The notes: generated from the letters alone by a model not told the origin. Positions 48,446 to 61,554 are shown, numbered from the stretch's first letter. The stretch is 64,000 nucleotides of DNA from Quercus robur (GCF_932294415.1 NC_065537.1:64866290-64930289), one strand, 5' to 3'. Made by a program: numbers and translations.

Positions 48446-49117
48446 GTAATTTCCTTCTGTATTCACAAATGGGAAGGGAGACTAAAGATAAACAAAAAGT
48501 ACTTGCATACTTTTAGCTAGCAAGCTAGTACTATTACACACCCAAAACGATATCAATTCAGCAAGACAATGCAATGTTTAATTGGATTAAGAACAGTATA
48601 TATCAGTGATATACATTGTTTATAACCACCATATATCTCATATATTAATTTTCTTGTTACTTGAATATGGGTGTTAAGAGCGCTCATATCAATGCTTGTA
48701 TAATAGGAAATTTTTTCACATTTTAGCCCATCAATCCCAAAATTCACCAACATTAAGCTATGCAAAGTTATATAAAAATACATGGTTTCTATAGTAACTA
48801 TGTAAATTTATACTGACATTATTTATTTTGTACTTAATTTTTTATTCTTTTTATATGTATCCCAAAAATAAAGGAAGAGAGCAAATGATGGATGTTGTTG
48901 TGTGTGAAGAAATATAAACAATTTTAAAAAATCAAGTAAAATTGATATTCTAATAAAATGTAGTGTAAAATAGATAATCTGATTTGAGATGTTTTAAAAA
49001 GTGAGTATATAAAATATAAAAAATAAGTTCGATCTTTTGCTAAAAAAAGACATTTTTTTTTGCATAAGCTGATGTGAATGCTCTAATATAGGTATGTATT
49101 TAATTTGTGTGTTATAG

Positions 49118-49388
49118 CTTATAGGAGGCCTTAGATCAAGACATATATGGCCAGTTCAAGTTTGATGGAGAGCAGTTCATATGCAATTACCTTCAAAAAG
49201 GCGAGAAAAATATTATCAAGACACTCGAGGGCTTGCTATGGTTTATATCATACGACCTTCAATACATAACCACTGTCACATTCATTGCAACAACATATTT
49301 TGAGTATCTGACCACATACTCAGCTACGTTTGATTGTCTCGGTGGCACTATACAGCCCAATGACCTACTTGTGTTTGCCAAATCACAG
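49118..49388 (+). pseudogene. Copy C exon 5 with 5-bp deletion
   Basis: After the acceptor the sequence is cttataggaggcc against cttattttcgagggggcc in copy B, five bases shorter, which shifts the frame. Beyond this the exon is open in the correct frame (DQDIYGQFKFDGEQFICNYL to LLVFAKSQ). Confidence 0.85.
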
Positions 49389-49732
49389 GTATTACAGTTT
49401 CAAATAAAATTCCCTCTAATTTTCTATAATTTTTATTTAGATGTATGACATGCATGGTACTTAAAAATTAAAGAAATATCAAGTGTCGCACATCTGACTA
49501 ACATGGGAGAGAATTGGAGAATTCAATTAGAGGGGATCATCTCCCTTATAGTTTTCCCATAATCAATACAAAAAATATTATTTCACACTCGTCTTATCTG
49601 TACATACAATATTCAAAATTTACATAGAACGTCCACAATTTTTATTAATAAAAACGTGAAATAAAAGATGTCGACAATATTGTACATTACTTAAAAACTT
49701 TTTTTTTTCTTTTCGTACGCGTGTAGTACTAA

Positions 49733-51834
49733 TCTATATATATATATATAAAACCGAAGCCTTTGCTGGCACCACAATTTTCCATGTCAGTACAATATTT
49801 AAAAAAAAATATTTATAACTCCTCAAAACCCTAGCAACACGTCACAGCACAATATTTTTTTAAAAAAAATTATAACTCCTCAAAACCCTAGCAACCTTAC
49901 CCTTCTCTCAAGTTAAGAAATATAAAATTACGGTTTCTGCAAACTCTCTCTCTCTCCAGACATAGGAAGCCCTAAAGCATTCAAGATCTACAAAACCTTA
50001 TCAACCTTACCCCTCTCTCAAGTTAAGAAATATAAAGTCATGGTTTCTGCAAACTCTCTCTCTCCAGACGTAGGAAGCCCTAAAGCATTCAAGATCTACA
50101 GTGCACGGTATAGATTTTAGCTTATAAAGTTCAGCTTTTGTAAGGTTAGTTTTGTTTATATATTAATTAATACATAGTACTTTGTTCACCATTGAATACT
50201 TATATAATCAATTTCCAATTCAATGTTCAAGAATTAAACCAAAATTCTAACTGCGCTATCATAAAATATTATTATTAGTATGAATTTTATGGAGTTGTGG
50301 TGTTCAAGAATTAAACCAAAATTCTTTTAAATTATCTATAATATTTTGTCCTCCGAAAATTTTATCTCTTTGATTTTAGTATATTGTGTTTCTTAAGCTA
50401 TAGAGAGATTTTATTTGGTTTCTGCAAACTCTCTCTCTCCAGATGTAGGAAGCCCTAAAAATTGCTCATAAAGATGTATGCACATGATCTACTTCCTTTT
50501 GCTTTTAGTGAAAGATTAAATGCACGCCAATGTTGAGATCAAACACTCTAAAAAAATAGTATGTGCAATCATAAAATATTATTATTAGTATGAATTTTAT
50601 GGAGTTGCGGTGTTCAGGAATTAAACCAAAATTCTTTTAATTATCTATAATATTTTGTCTTCCGAAAATTTTCTCTCTTTAATTTTATTATATTGTGTTT
50701 CTTAAGCTATAGAGAGATTTTTTTCTTTATTTTGAATTTTATGGGATGTAAAGAGATCTTTGATTTCGTGAAATAATTTATACTCTCTCCTTCTTTGATT
50801 TGATTTACTTACTATCTTTGGCACTTGCCATCAGCAATTACTCAGGGCCACTCTTATGGACTAAATCAACTTATTCTCCAGTCACCATCATGGATAAATG
50901 AGAAATCAAATCAAGGTAATAGTTTTTCTATTTGGTTGCTAGGGTTTTTGTTCATGAAATTGCTATTTTCTATTTAAAAATTGCACGTGTAGATCAATAT
51001 TTATATTTCTTAACTTGGCATTTTGTACCTATGGCTAAAATTTGTGTGGATCTTTGGAAGTTCAAAAATCTTTTCTCCATTCACCATGGTTTTTCATTGA
51101 GTAATTTCTTTCTCTCTTACTCCTCTTGACGAGTTTTGTTTTTGACTAGAAGAAAGCTTTTTTGCTTTGAAGGTCATGCAGCACCTGTCTCATTTTATTT
51201 TTCCTCACCACAAGAAAAACATCTAGGTAAGGCAAATAATCTATTTTAAAGTTTGAATGGAAATTACCAAGTACAAGAGGTAAATCTTTAAGGGATGAGC
51301 TTAATTGTTTCTTATTTTCAATAATAAATCATTTTATTGCAATACCGGATTTGAGAAATCCAATATGTTTATATCTCTATAGAATATAGAATAGTAGAAG
51401 CCAATTTTATTACAACTACTTAAATTGAGTTGACTTAATTACGTACAATTACAAAGTATAGCATGAAAGATAATGGAATTAATTGTTGTAATTTTTATTT
51501 TATTTCCATGTTTTGAATTTCCTCTATATTATTATTACAACTGAGCAAAGATTGAGAAAGTAACATTACTACTCTAATTTGAAATTTAATGTCCTTCTCA
51601 AGTCATGGTCTTTATTTATGTATTTGCAGTTTATATTTCTAACCGTTGATGAGAAATTAAGGCTCAGTTGCACAATATGTGTAAATTTTTCAGAATGCTA
51701 CTTTAAATAGTAAGTCAATGTGTCTCTTATATTTGGGTATTAGTTAGAATTGTCTTCAAATGATTGTACCAATAAAGGTGAATGTGTATAAATTTTGTTT
51801 AACTATCCCGTGCATCGCACGAGTTAGCGACTAG
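49733..51834 (+). mobile_element. Helitron in intron 5 of copy C
   Basis: A 2102-bp insert starting TCTATATATATATATATAAA and ending with a hairpin (cgtgc-atc-gcacg, 51809-51821), then gttagcgaCTAG. It lies between A and T; the flanks gtagtactaa and ttactaatg join to match gtagtactac-ttactgatt of copy B, so the empty site is exact. Inside, two stretches are repeated: the tttctgcaaactctctctc leader-like piece (around 49935, 50040 and 50418) and an approximately 150-bp piece (50265-50415 and 50575-50720). No Rep/helicase frame. Confidence 0.9.
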
Positions 51835-51879
51835 TTACTAATGTAGTGGATTTTGGTGTATTGTATGTCTCACTACTAG

Positions 51880-52206
51880 GTGGATTATATCATGGGTTCA
51901 AACCCAAGAAACACGAGCTACATGGTAGGACTTGGGTCAAATTATCCTAAACAAGTTCATCATAGAGGTGCGTCCATTGTTTCCATCAAGATAAATCCTG
52001 AACCTGTGACATGCCTAGGAGGCTTTTTGTATTTCAACTCTAGCGAACCCAACCCAAACGTGTTGGATGGTGCAGTGGTTAGTGGCCCCGATGAGAATGA
52101 TAACTTCAACGACTTAAGATCTAACTACGAACAGGCTGAACCAACCACAGTTACTACCGCACCCCTAGTTGGCATCCTGGCTAAGCTTGCCTTTAGCTTC
52201 AAATAA
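51880..52206 (+). CDS. Copy C exon 6: GH9 C terminus
   Basis: Open from [20 protein letters not shown] to the TAA stop. The active-site His, Asp (NDLRSNY) and Glu (QAEPTT) are retained. Two residues shorter than copies A and B in net effect at the GGFLYFNSS loop (one codon fewer overall). Confidence 0.88.
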   Translation: MDYIMGSNPRNTSYMVGLGSNYPKQVHHRGASIVSIKINPEPVTCLGGFLYFNSSEPNPNVLDGAVVSGPDENDNFNDLRSNYEQAEPTTVTTAPLVGILAKLAFSFK

Positions 52207-52494
52207 TATATTATAGATTTATAGGGCTTGCTTTAATTGATTAGATGAATGGGCATCTATGGTTATATAATTATATTATTTACTCAACGAATGCTTGATG
52301 GGAGTATTAGTTGCTGCTAGTTGTTTTTTTTTTTTAACACAGTTGCTGCTAGTTGTTGTTCTGCAAATTACTAATTGATTTGATTTGTTATTCATATAGT
52401 GGTCTGCAGCTTGCAGCTTTATTGTAATAATAAATTATGTTTTATCGGATGTCCCCGAAGGGGCAATAATAAATTATGTTTGTTATAATAAAAT

Positions 52495-54222
52495 CTTAGC
52501 TCATTCATTAAAAATAAAATAAATGTGGTTACTCTAGGATTAAAATTTATTGTGATTCTCACCACTCTTCCCTCTCTTTTTATTTTATTATTATTATTAT
52601 TATTATTTTTTATGATGCACTCTGCTTCAAATTTGAAGTTCATGCTCTCTCCCTCTCTCTCATAATTTTAAGTTTTAACACAGTATTATCAATCATAGCC
52701 TACAATATGAAGGGTATTGGTTCTCTCTCATGTTTTATAATACATCGTCCACACACATTACTTATTTCACCTTTTAAATGGATATAAATAAATAAAAAAT
52801 TGGACATTTTGTGTGAATTATGGATATTATGTGTATGAAATGTACATAAAAGAGTGTTAGTAAACAATTACCACTATAATGCACTTTGTTGTGGCTCACT
52901 TTAATTTGACAAGTCCAAACAAGTGGCCCAAGCAAAAGGAAAAGCCCAATTCTGCAAGCAATCCACCAAAAGAATATGAAGCCCATTATTTTTCTCCATA
53001 CCTCCATATGGGCCAAGTTTACATTGAAAACCCATTGTGATTCATTTGGATAAATGAAAATAAAGAGAGAAATTTGGATTTCAATCTTTAATTTAAATGA
53101 CTTTAATAGGGTATAAAACAACAAATTTTTGAAATTTATGAAGGTTACTGAGCTTTATTATTATGTTGATTTCAAATGATTATTGTATGATGGTATATCA
53201 TATTCATATCCATCATATCAGTTATCACAATAGTATTTTTTTAGTAAAATCTCCAAAGTTCTTATCATCATCATGTGTTATTAAACGCCATTTATATAAG
53301 TATAATTGTTCTTCAAACCCGTTTTAGTTGGGAAGATTTTAAGGAGGATGGAAAATAGAGGAGAGAAAAGTGGAGAGAATATTTTTGATGGGTGTTTGGT
53401 TTGAGGGAGGGGAGGAAAAAAAATTGGGGGGCCAAGGTATTTTCTCCCTAAGTCCTCCAAAATATTTTCTCCTCAAAATGGGGAGAAAACTTGGTGGAAA
53501 ATGCTCATGGCTTGAGCGGACGAAAATGCTCATGTGCAAATTACACATGGGTTTCATTCTTTGCCAATTTGCATTTTTCTTTTTCTTTTTTTTGTCCCTT
53601 TGATTTTTGTCTCTCTATTATACGTACACTATGTCTCAAAATTTTTTTCTTTATTCTTTTTTTTTTCATCTTCTTTGGTTTTTGTCTTTTTCTGTACTTC
53701 TCAATTTCTCTTCTTTTTTTTATTTATTTTTTTTATTTTTGGCTAGTGTTCTTTAAAAAAAAAAAAATTTATGTCCATACACAATTTTTTAACAAAAAAA
53801 ATGTGTTACTTTTCTGTTTTATTTAATAAGGATATAATTGTAAATTTATACAAACTTCATTTCCCTCCAAATAAAAAAGTTTTTCATATTCTCAACCAAA
53901 CACAAATGAGAGAAAACTAAATATCTTCTATCCTCCCACTTTTCTATATTCCCTCTTTTCCACCCCTCTAAACAATCGGAACCTTAGATTTGAAATCCTC
54001 AAAATCCAAACTCAACCTTGGGGACTTCAGGAACATGTGATTTAATGGGACATATGCAACACCTAGAGCCCATGGATGGCACAAGTGCAAGCCATGCAAA
54101 CACTTTGTGGGTTTTCGTATATTTGTTATGCCTAGTTGCTCTTAGAAGGTTTCTGATTACTTTTCTCATCAATGAATGATTTGTAGTTACATGGTTTTCT
54201 GTTCTCAATTTTATGTTTCAAG
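52495..54222. repeat. Duplicated 3' flank of copy C
   Basis: Matches the flanks after A and B, with one large insert at about 53325-53983. It ends at the hAT-like element at 54223. A (TTA)n run lies near 52586-52607. No gene is recognised. Confidence 0.65.
53325..53983. mobile_element. MITE-like insert in the 3' flank of copy C
   Basis: Absent from the same place after copies A and B (ttcttcaaatcccttcgatttgaaat is continuous in A). Its ends are inversely similar: gttgggaagattttaagg..ggatggaaaa against the inverse of ttttccacccctctaaac. It ends ggaacc followed by tta, like a Tourist terminus. The interior is rich in T and A runs. Confidence 0.5.
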
Positions 54223-54639
54223 CAAGGGAGTCAATCTCATACCGAAGGTTGTACTAGTTTGACCAGTGAAACGATATACTTCGGTGTTGGTCAATATTGG
54301 TGTACCGTTTCGGTTTTACCGCTATTATATATATTATAATAAATATAAAAGTTTACTATAAAACATTACCTCAATTCAGAATAAATTATTCATGGTTTTA
54401 GACTTTAGTATCAAAAAAAAAAAAAAAAAACTTAATTGTTCATTACATATTAAGAAAACAAATAATACTGATAAGTTAATGCAAATAAGTTACCATTCTG
54501 CCCTTACAAATCGGCCGGTACTCTTGGAACATGGCCGGTACGCTCAGTATGAAACGTTGACGTTTCAATATCGGTACATGTACTAATATGGTATATACTA
54601 GTTGGTACGGCCGGTATCGGTACGGTATTGACCACATTG
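54223..54639. mobile_element. hAT-like MITE with 8-bp duplication
   Basis: 417 bp flanked by gtttcaag (54215-54222 and 54640-54647). Termini caagggagtcaatctcatacc and the inverse of ggtattgaccacattg are partly complementary. Repeated cggtat/ataccg units fill both ends. The corresponding site after copy A (cacgtttcaagtcatttgg) is uninterrupted. A relative seems to begin near 63570. Confidence 0.65.
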
Positions 54640-55025
54640 GTTTCAAGTCATTGGGCATTAATTTGTATGTAGATATAATTGATATCAGATTAGAGTGTAA
54701 TTGAAAATTTGAAAGGATACTTGGCATGAAATTCAAGTGTTTTGATTGCCTTTTTTTTTTTTTTTTTTTTTTGGAAAATTAATTTGGATTTTTGATTGGG
54801 CTTTTACTTTAATATTTAATATATATAATTGCTGAGTTGGATTTAAAATTGTTTAGGTGACATGCTTTATTGTAGCTGAGCCACATCTTACACATTTATT
54901 GAATTGTATATTCAAAGATTGCATATGAGATGTGCTCCATAAAAACACATCTTACTTTATCTTACCCCACATAGCCTTAATTGGAATGTTCTTAATTCCC
55001 AAAAAAAAAAAAAAAACTGTGGGTT

Positions 55026-55061
55026 GCCCCGTTGCCCCATAATATGAACTCTCTATAAATA
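55026..55061 (+). promoter_or_regulatory. Core promoter of copy D
   Basis: gccccgttgccccataatatg followed by ctctataaata (TATA box 55054-55061), matching the promoters of the other copies but without the TA microsatellite. Confidence 0.6.
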
Positions 55062-55926
55062 CCAGTTATGATTTATGAAAGGCCTATGTTATTATCTCTT
55101 CTGGGCATTGTTCATATTCATATAATTATTTTCACACAAGAGCAATACCTTCTAGCAATATCATTGGTTTGGTTAGCCTGTGTATCTTTTATTAGTTCAT
55201 GTAGTTGCTTCATTAGAGTATGGGGAAGCTCTGACCAAGTCTTTATTATATTATGAGGGGCCAACGTTCTGGAAATTGCCATCTAACCAAAGACTGCAAT
55301 GGCGTGGAGATTCTGCACTTAAAGATGGTAGCGATGCAGGAGTAAGATAATCTCAACTTCATTTTTCAGGAATATGTATGCTTCTCACTATAACCCTCAC
55401 TATGTAAATTGTTTACTTTTATTCTTCGATCTTTATCTTCTTCTGTTGTTTTTTTTTTTTTTTTTCATTACAATAATAGAACATAGATGTGCAGGTTTGC
55501 CTTGGCTAGCTGGTATACTTATTAGTGATATACAAAGAGGTTCCATGTTGAAAAATGATCGTAATAACTTAACAATGAAGCTTGCATTCTATCATAAAAA
55601 AAACTAAAGTGATCCAAATAAAAAAAAAAAAAAAAAAAAAAAAAAACACTTAGGTGATAAAAAAAAAAAGGGAAAAATAAAAACCTAAAATAATTTCTCA
55701 ATGCTTCTTCATAACAATAAGGTAGTGAGAGAGAAAAAAAGAAGCAGAAAATATAACTTTAGTACATTTCACTTCTTGCTCATAATCCTTCTCATCTCAC
55801 AATTATCAGAACTAAACTGTGCATTGAACTGTCAAAAGAGTTGTATGATAGTTCACTAATTCAATCGTTGGATTAATAAAGATAAATTATATATTAAAAA
55901 AGAAGAAGACTATATTCAATTTAAGT

Positions 55927-56474
55927 TGTGGGGGGCTTGGGCCCAAATAGTCAGTACCAGCCCACTCAACTGAGGCCCAAGATCGACCTGAGTAGCCAAA
56001 TCTAGCCCATAAGATAGAAGTACACCCAAACCCTGTTGAAGTGAGCCCAGCCTAACGACACATATGTTGAAACCAAGAAATTATCGTTCGGGAGAAGCCC
56101 ACAATGTTTGGTCCACTACCAACTGATGAGGCGGTGGGAAAGTGATGATGAAATGATTCAATTCAAGTTGGTTACCGAGAGTTGTCAATTCCTTTGGGGA
56201 GTTCGTTGCCGAACACTATTTGACGTTTAGAACAAGTTTCAAGTGAATCCTCAGAAGGCATGATTGTTTCTTGGGATTTTGAGTAATAGTGGGATTGCAT
56301 GGAAACTGGTGAAAAAGAAATGATTTGAACCCCACTAAGGAGAGACTATATAAAGGGAGTGAGAGCAAACAATGAAAGGGGGTTGAGAAAACACTAAGGA
56401 AAAGAAGGGAAGAGAGAAAGAGAGAGAGGGTGAGAAAGGGAGAATAACAATAAGAGGGGAAGGGGTGGTGTTCC

Positions 56475-56505
<31 letters not shown>

Positions 56506-56643
56506 CAAATAATTGAAAAAGGACTATCCAGCTTGTGTTTGAGGCCATTTTCTTGTAGGATTGTTAGGAAACCCACCAATAAATAAATTGAGGGCCCAAA
56601 TCCTTTGTCTAGGACTTCAACTCTCATAGGTTTGGAAACCACA
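55927..56643 (+). mobile_element. Solo LTR with TATA box in intron 1 of copy D
   Basis: A 717-bp segment from TGTGGGG to AACCACA (TGTGG..CCACA), flanked by taagt (55922-55926) and taagc (56644-56648). Intron 1 of copy B is uninterrupted here. A promoter-like tatataaaggg at 56347-56357 gives the probable direction. No gag-pol sequence. Confidence 0.7.
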
Positions 56644-57075
56644 TAAGCATAAATATAAAAACACACCAAATGTTGAAATCAATTGAATATTATTGTTTAG
56701 AAAAATTATACAAATATAGAATTTAATGTTTCATATATAAAAAAAAAGGGACTAAAAATAGGAATACACTTGAATTGATCTTTTAATTACTTATTTTAGG
56801 TTTAGAAGCAAAAGACTTAAAAACTCATAAATTAGAAAACAAAATTGAAGGAAAATAAGATTATTTAATTAAAACAACTAACATTATAAAGCAAAATGGT
56901 TTAAAAAAACCTGTGCTATTCAATATTTTTCTAATGAAATTGTCGGCTTTTCTTGGTTTATTCAAAAATTTTTTTTTTTTTTTGGTGCAAATCCTATATT
57001 TCTTTCATAACAAACTTTAAATTTATATGATTCATCGGCTTAATAATTCAAAAACCAATATGGTATGGTTATGAT

Positions 57076-57405
57076 TGTTAAGGAAAGTATTTCCATTCAT
57101 GACAGTGCTGATCTTGTGGGCAAGACAGCTAGCTCATTTCCTAATATAATCCCAACAATCATTGCAGAAACTAAGTCAACAAGCTCCTCTGTTATGGAAA
57201 GCTAAAACAGAGGAAATCAATCAAAGTAGCGTGACCCACGTGCAGACAAACTCCACTAATTTGTCACTGCCTTTCCTGTACTAATATATTCCTTAATATA
57301 TGTATATTCCTTGTATATGCATTGTAGTATATATATTCTGGTTGTATCTCATATATATTTTCAATATAGAGAAATAATTACCTCTTGTATCTTTGAGTCT
57401 TTACA
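57076..57405. mobile_element. Solo LTR (330 bp) in intron 1 of copy D
   Basis: Begins TGTTAAGG and ends CTTTACA, flanked by an exact 5-bp duplication atgat (57071-57075, 57406-57410). Copy B has the empty site (ggttatgacttatgattatgataac). The size and AT-rich 3' half suit a Copia LTR. Confidence 0.85.
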
Positions 57406-57923
57406 ATGATAACTATGCTTCATTTGCTTTGAAAATAGAGTATATTCATTTCAATGTCATCAAATTTTGTTTTCACCAATTCTATGAATACCTTATAATG
57501 ACAAAACATTTTCTCTGCAATTTTTCCTTATTTTTTTCAATTAAATAATTAATTTCATTATTCCTAACAAAAGTTTTTAGTATAAGTGGTAGAACTTTCA
57601 TATGTGAAGGAGTAATGTAGAATAATAATAAAGATTCTTTTTCTTATCTTTTATATCTAACATAATTTGTAAATCTAATATATTTTTATAAAAAAAAAAT
57701 TTTGGTTGGCCCACAATGAAAATATTGACAAACCAAAATACTAAAAATTAACGATATACATAAAATTCTAAAAATTTTCTTAATTTCATTTCCTTTTGCT
57801 TACAATATATATATATATATATATTATTTAAAATTAAGTGAATGTTCTATGTTTTAATTGAGTACGTGCACGGTTCTATATTTTTTTTTACACAATGTAT
57901 AGGTTGATCTTGTGGGAGGATAT

Positions 57924-58008
57924 TGTTAGAATGCAAGCTATCATACAATCTTCATCAATGGTGGACAGCAATCAAACCATGAGAGAGATGAGAGAATTGT
58001 ATATGCTT

Positions 58009-58015
<7 letters not shown>
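57924..58015 (-). repeat. 3' LTR remnant of the exon-2 Copia
   Basis: About 92 bp matching 61567-61658 with one difference (gacagcaat against gacaacaat) up to the TA run, where it stops. The near identity shows that the insertion is young or that the deletion was recent. Confidence 0.88.
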
Positions 58016-58042
<27 letters not shown>

Positions 58043-58111
58043 AATTGGGAAGCACAGGCAAATCAAGAGCAGAATGAGATTGCTCTAAGGTAAAAGGATG
58101 AGACACAAGGT

Positions 58112-60570
58112 CTAGAAATTCATCAGGAGGAGTTGCAATATCTGTGGTAAAAGTAGGAGTGAATTCTGCAAAAACAGGAAGGGTAAAAGGGTCTGTAGAA
58201 ATAGGTGATGAACTTGATTCAGATAGAACAGATTGAGGTGGGAACACTGAATCAAAAGATGAGAAAGAAGGAATAGGAGTGGATTAGAAGTCCAACGTTT
58301 AAAAGGAAAACAAGACTCTTTGAAGACAACATCCCTGGAGACAAAACATGTCCTAGAAGCCAAATCATAAAGCTCGTAACCTTTAGTACCAAAAGGATAA
58401 CCAAGAAAAATACAAGCCTTGGCCCTGGGATCAAATTTGGACCTATCTCTAGCCAAGGTAGAAGAATAACAAAGGCAACCAAAAGATCTAAGATGAACAG
58501 AAGAAGGAGGCTTACCTAGCAACATTTGGAAAGGAGTGAGATCATGCAAAAGGGGACTAGGAATTCTATTAATCAAGTAAATTGCAGTGAGAACACAATC
58601 ACCCTAAAACTTCAAAGGAAGATTAGCTTGAAATCTCAAAGCTATAGTAACAGCAAGAAGATGCTGATGCTTTCTTTCAACCACTGAGTTTTGTTATGGT
58701 GTTTCCACACAACTAAGTTGATGTATAGTTCCTTTGGAAGCATAAAAGGAGTTTAAAGCAAATTCAGGTCCATTATTAGATCTAAGGATCTTAATAGGAA
58801 CCTGAAATCGTGTAAAAATCATATTATAAAAGGATTGGATTAAGCATGAAGTCTCAGACTTGTGTTTCATTAAGTAGACCCAAGTACACCTACAATGATC
58901 ATCCACTAAAGTTAGGAAATACTTAGATCCATTTAAAGAAGGAGTTGAATAAGGTCCCCAAATGTCAGCATGAATCAAATCAAAACAAGAAGAAGAAGAA
59001 GAAATAAAGGCAACCTTTTCTGCTTGGCTAGAGGACAAACAGAACAATCAAATGTTTTATTAATATTGCAAGTAATGACATTTGGTACAAGTGATTGCAA
59101 CAAGACAAATCTTTGTGGGGAAAGGTGACCTAATCAATAGTGCCATAGGCTAGTCTTGTCAACATTAGATGTACAAGAATTGAAACAGAAAGAAGAAAAC
59201 CTAGATAGTTTAGCAAGTACATCAGAAACGAATGCAGGTAGTGAAGTAGTAGATTGGCTTTGCAATGTGTAGAGTCCACCTTGCTTCTTACCCAACCCAA
59301 TCATTTTCAAGAGCAGTAAGTCCTGAATGAGACAAAATTGTGAGAGGAAGATGCAACAACAAGAAGAGGATTGAGTCATTTTACTAATGGAGATTAAATT
59401 GAAAGAGAAGGTAGGAATGCAAAGCACATTTTCTAACAGCAAAGTAGGAGAAACTTGGATAGTCCCAATATGTGAAACCTTAGCCATGTCACCATTAGGC
59501 AACCTAATAGAGATTTGAACTATGGAGGTTATAGAAGAAAAAAATGTATGGAATGAATCATATGGTTTGTAGCACCACTATCCAAAATCCAATCACTAGA
59601 ACTAATTTGAGTTGTGACTGCACTAAAAGAGAAAACATAATAGTCTAAGGATGGGGCTGACCAAATACCTGAAACCTCATGTCCCTAAAGAGCAATGGTA
59701 GGTTGAGTGATAATATTGGCGACTTGGTGTGTGTCAGAATCTCCTCTTGGTGGTGCTTGTGTACCAAAGTGACTGTGGGAATTTAGCAAGCTAAGTAATT
59801 GTTGATACTCTGAACGGGTCAAGTTGACACTTTCATCAAGAGAAGCATCAGTTGCTACAACATTATTAGCAAAAGAAGTAGCTTGTGAACCCTTGTTCTT
59901 GAACTTATAACCAAGGGGGGTACCCGTAAAGCTTGTAGCACTTGTCAACAACATGGCCCAAAACACCACAATGAGTGCATTGTGGTCTGCCAGACTTAGC
60001 TTTGTTGAATGACTTGTTAGAACAATTAGCCTTGACTGCTAGAGCAGAAAACTCAATGGTATTCTTCTTGCCAACCTTTCTTTCATTCTCATCTTGAATC
60101 AAGAGAGAACATACCTTGCCCATGGAAGGAATGGGATCCATCAGTAGAATCTGCCCTCTAACTGTGATATAAGTTTCATTGAGGCCTATCAGAAAAGACA
60201 TAACACAATCTTCTGCCTGATGACCATAAGAACAGGTTCTATAATCTGAAAGTTCTTGCCACAGTTACTTAAACTTGGTGTAATAGCTACTGATGCTCAA
60301 ATCCTCTTATGCAAAAGAGCAAATTTCTTGTCATAACTAAAAAATGCGTGGTCCATTGCCTTGAGAAAATCTGTGTTGTAAGTCCAACCAAACCTCCCTA
60401 GCTGTCTTGAAATAAACCACACTTGGTTGAAGATCCTTAAAGACAGAATTGAACAACCAGGCTAGAACAGTGTTGTTGCATTTACACCAAGCAGTGTAGA
60501 AAGGATGATCCACAGATTGAGGCTTCAACAAGGACCCATCAATGAAACCTATTTTAGATTTAGCATCCAA
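58112..60570 (-). pseudogene. Copia gag-protease-integrase remnant
   Basis: On the minus strand in order: gag (60570, GSLLKPQSVDHPFYTAWCKC and NSVFKDL), the zinc knuckle CTHCGVLGHVVDKCYKLYGY (around 59915-59975), a protease-region segment (59502-59134, LENVLCIPTFSFNLISISK), the integrase core (59047-58694, LIHADIWGPYSTPS, FLTLVDDHCRCTWVYLMKH) and its C-terminal part (58576, [25 protein letters not shown]). Several stops and shifts separate the pieces. The family is different from the intron-4 Copia, as the short LTR and sequence show. Confidence 0.85.
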
Positions 60571-61554
60571 AGCTATGAGAACAGCCCTACTCTAGGTGTT
60601 GTAGTTTTCTTTAGCGAGATGTATTACAACTAATGACACACTAGGATTGTCACTGTTAGACAAAAAATATGGGCTAGAGGAATTTTCCCATGGCTAAATG
60701 GTTGGAACCGAGGTACTTGAAGTGCTATCACTCATTTCTTCAAATCAGAGATCAAGAATTGATGAATTGATGAACTACAAACAAGATCAAGAACTGATAC
60801 TCCACAGCTAATAATGATGAATTCTAAACCAGAATTCAACAAGAACAACAACGGAAGCTTCAAGATTCTCAGAACGAGAATTGAACCAGAATCCAATAAT
60901 TATATCGAAATCTTTGATGAATTGAAGATTTAGATGATGAATTCAATCATAGAAACCCTAAGGTTCTATTACAAGAATTGAGAATTGAATTTGCAATGAT
61001 CAAATCAAGATCCAAGTGAAAATCAATTACTGAAACCCTAAGTTCTGAATTTAATTTGCTAAGAATTACAAAGAAAATCAAAACAGAAGAGAAAGAAAAT
61101 TGCACTGAAACCCTAAGTTCTGAATTTAGGATAGCTAAAATGCAGCTCATTTTGCATTTGTGTTTCAGCCTTCCTTTTTCTTTTCTTTTTTTTAAGAGCC
61201 ATGATTGTTGACTTTTCCATGTGAACAGTGCATACCAGTGGATCTATGCATTGTTCACGGGACCAAACCTCACTTTTCAGCAACTTTTTCATTAAAAATG
61301 GGTCCCACGATACTATTCACACATTTAAAAATTATTTTGTTACAGTATTTTCAGTTTTCAACTATATCCAAATGGACCCTTAATTTGCTAAGAATTGCAA
61401 AGAAAATCAAAATAGAGGAGAAAGAAAATTGTGCATGAATCAAGAGAAAATGCAAAGAAAAATTCTACTTGATTTGGAACAATGCACAAAGAAGACAAAG
61501 AATTGAACTAGCAATTATAGAGTGTACCAAGAATGAAGACTCTGAACTAGTTCA

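Larger units (their letters stand above)
46888..52206 (+). pseudogene. GH9 endo-1,4-beta-glucanase, copy C (5'-truncated)
   Basis: Pieces present are the last 38 bp of exon 2 (46888-46925, with an internal deletion), exon 3 (47895-47981), exon 4 (48296-48445), exon 5 (49118-49388) and exon 6 (51880-52206). Exon 1 and the YYDAGD part of exon 2 are missing, so the catalytic Asp pair is gone. Exon 5 lacks 5 bp at its start. The rest is open and keeps the His signature [17 protein letters not shown] and the Glu of EQAEPTT. Exon 4 has one extra codon (Asp in DDKYDLGAQ). Intron 2 resembles that of copy A, while exons 4-5 and intron 4 resemble copy B, so the copy is a mosaic. Intron 5 holds a Helitron. 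A clear pseudogene. Confidence 0.9.

Noticed and set aside
53370-53826. Overlapping frames rich in Phe/Leu
   Set aside because: Translated T-runs of a MITE-like insert; no conserved residues.
56216-56669. Minus-strand frames of 91-110 codons
   Set aside because: Lie in the solo LTR over GA-rich and CA repeats; no motif.
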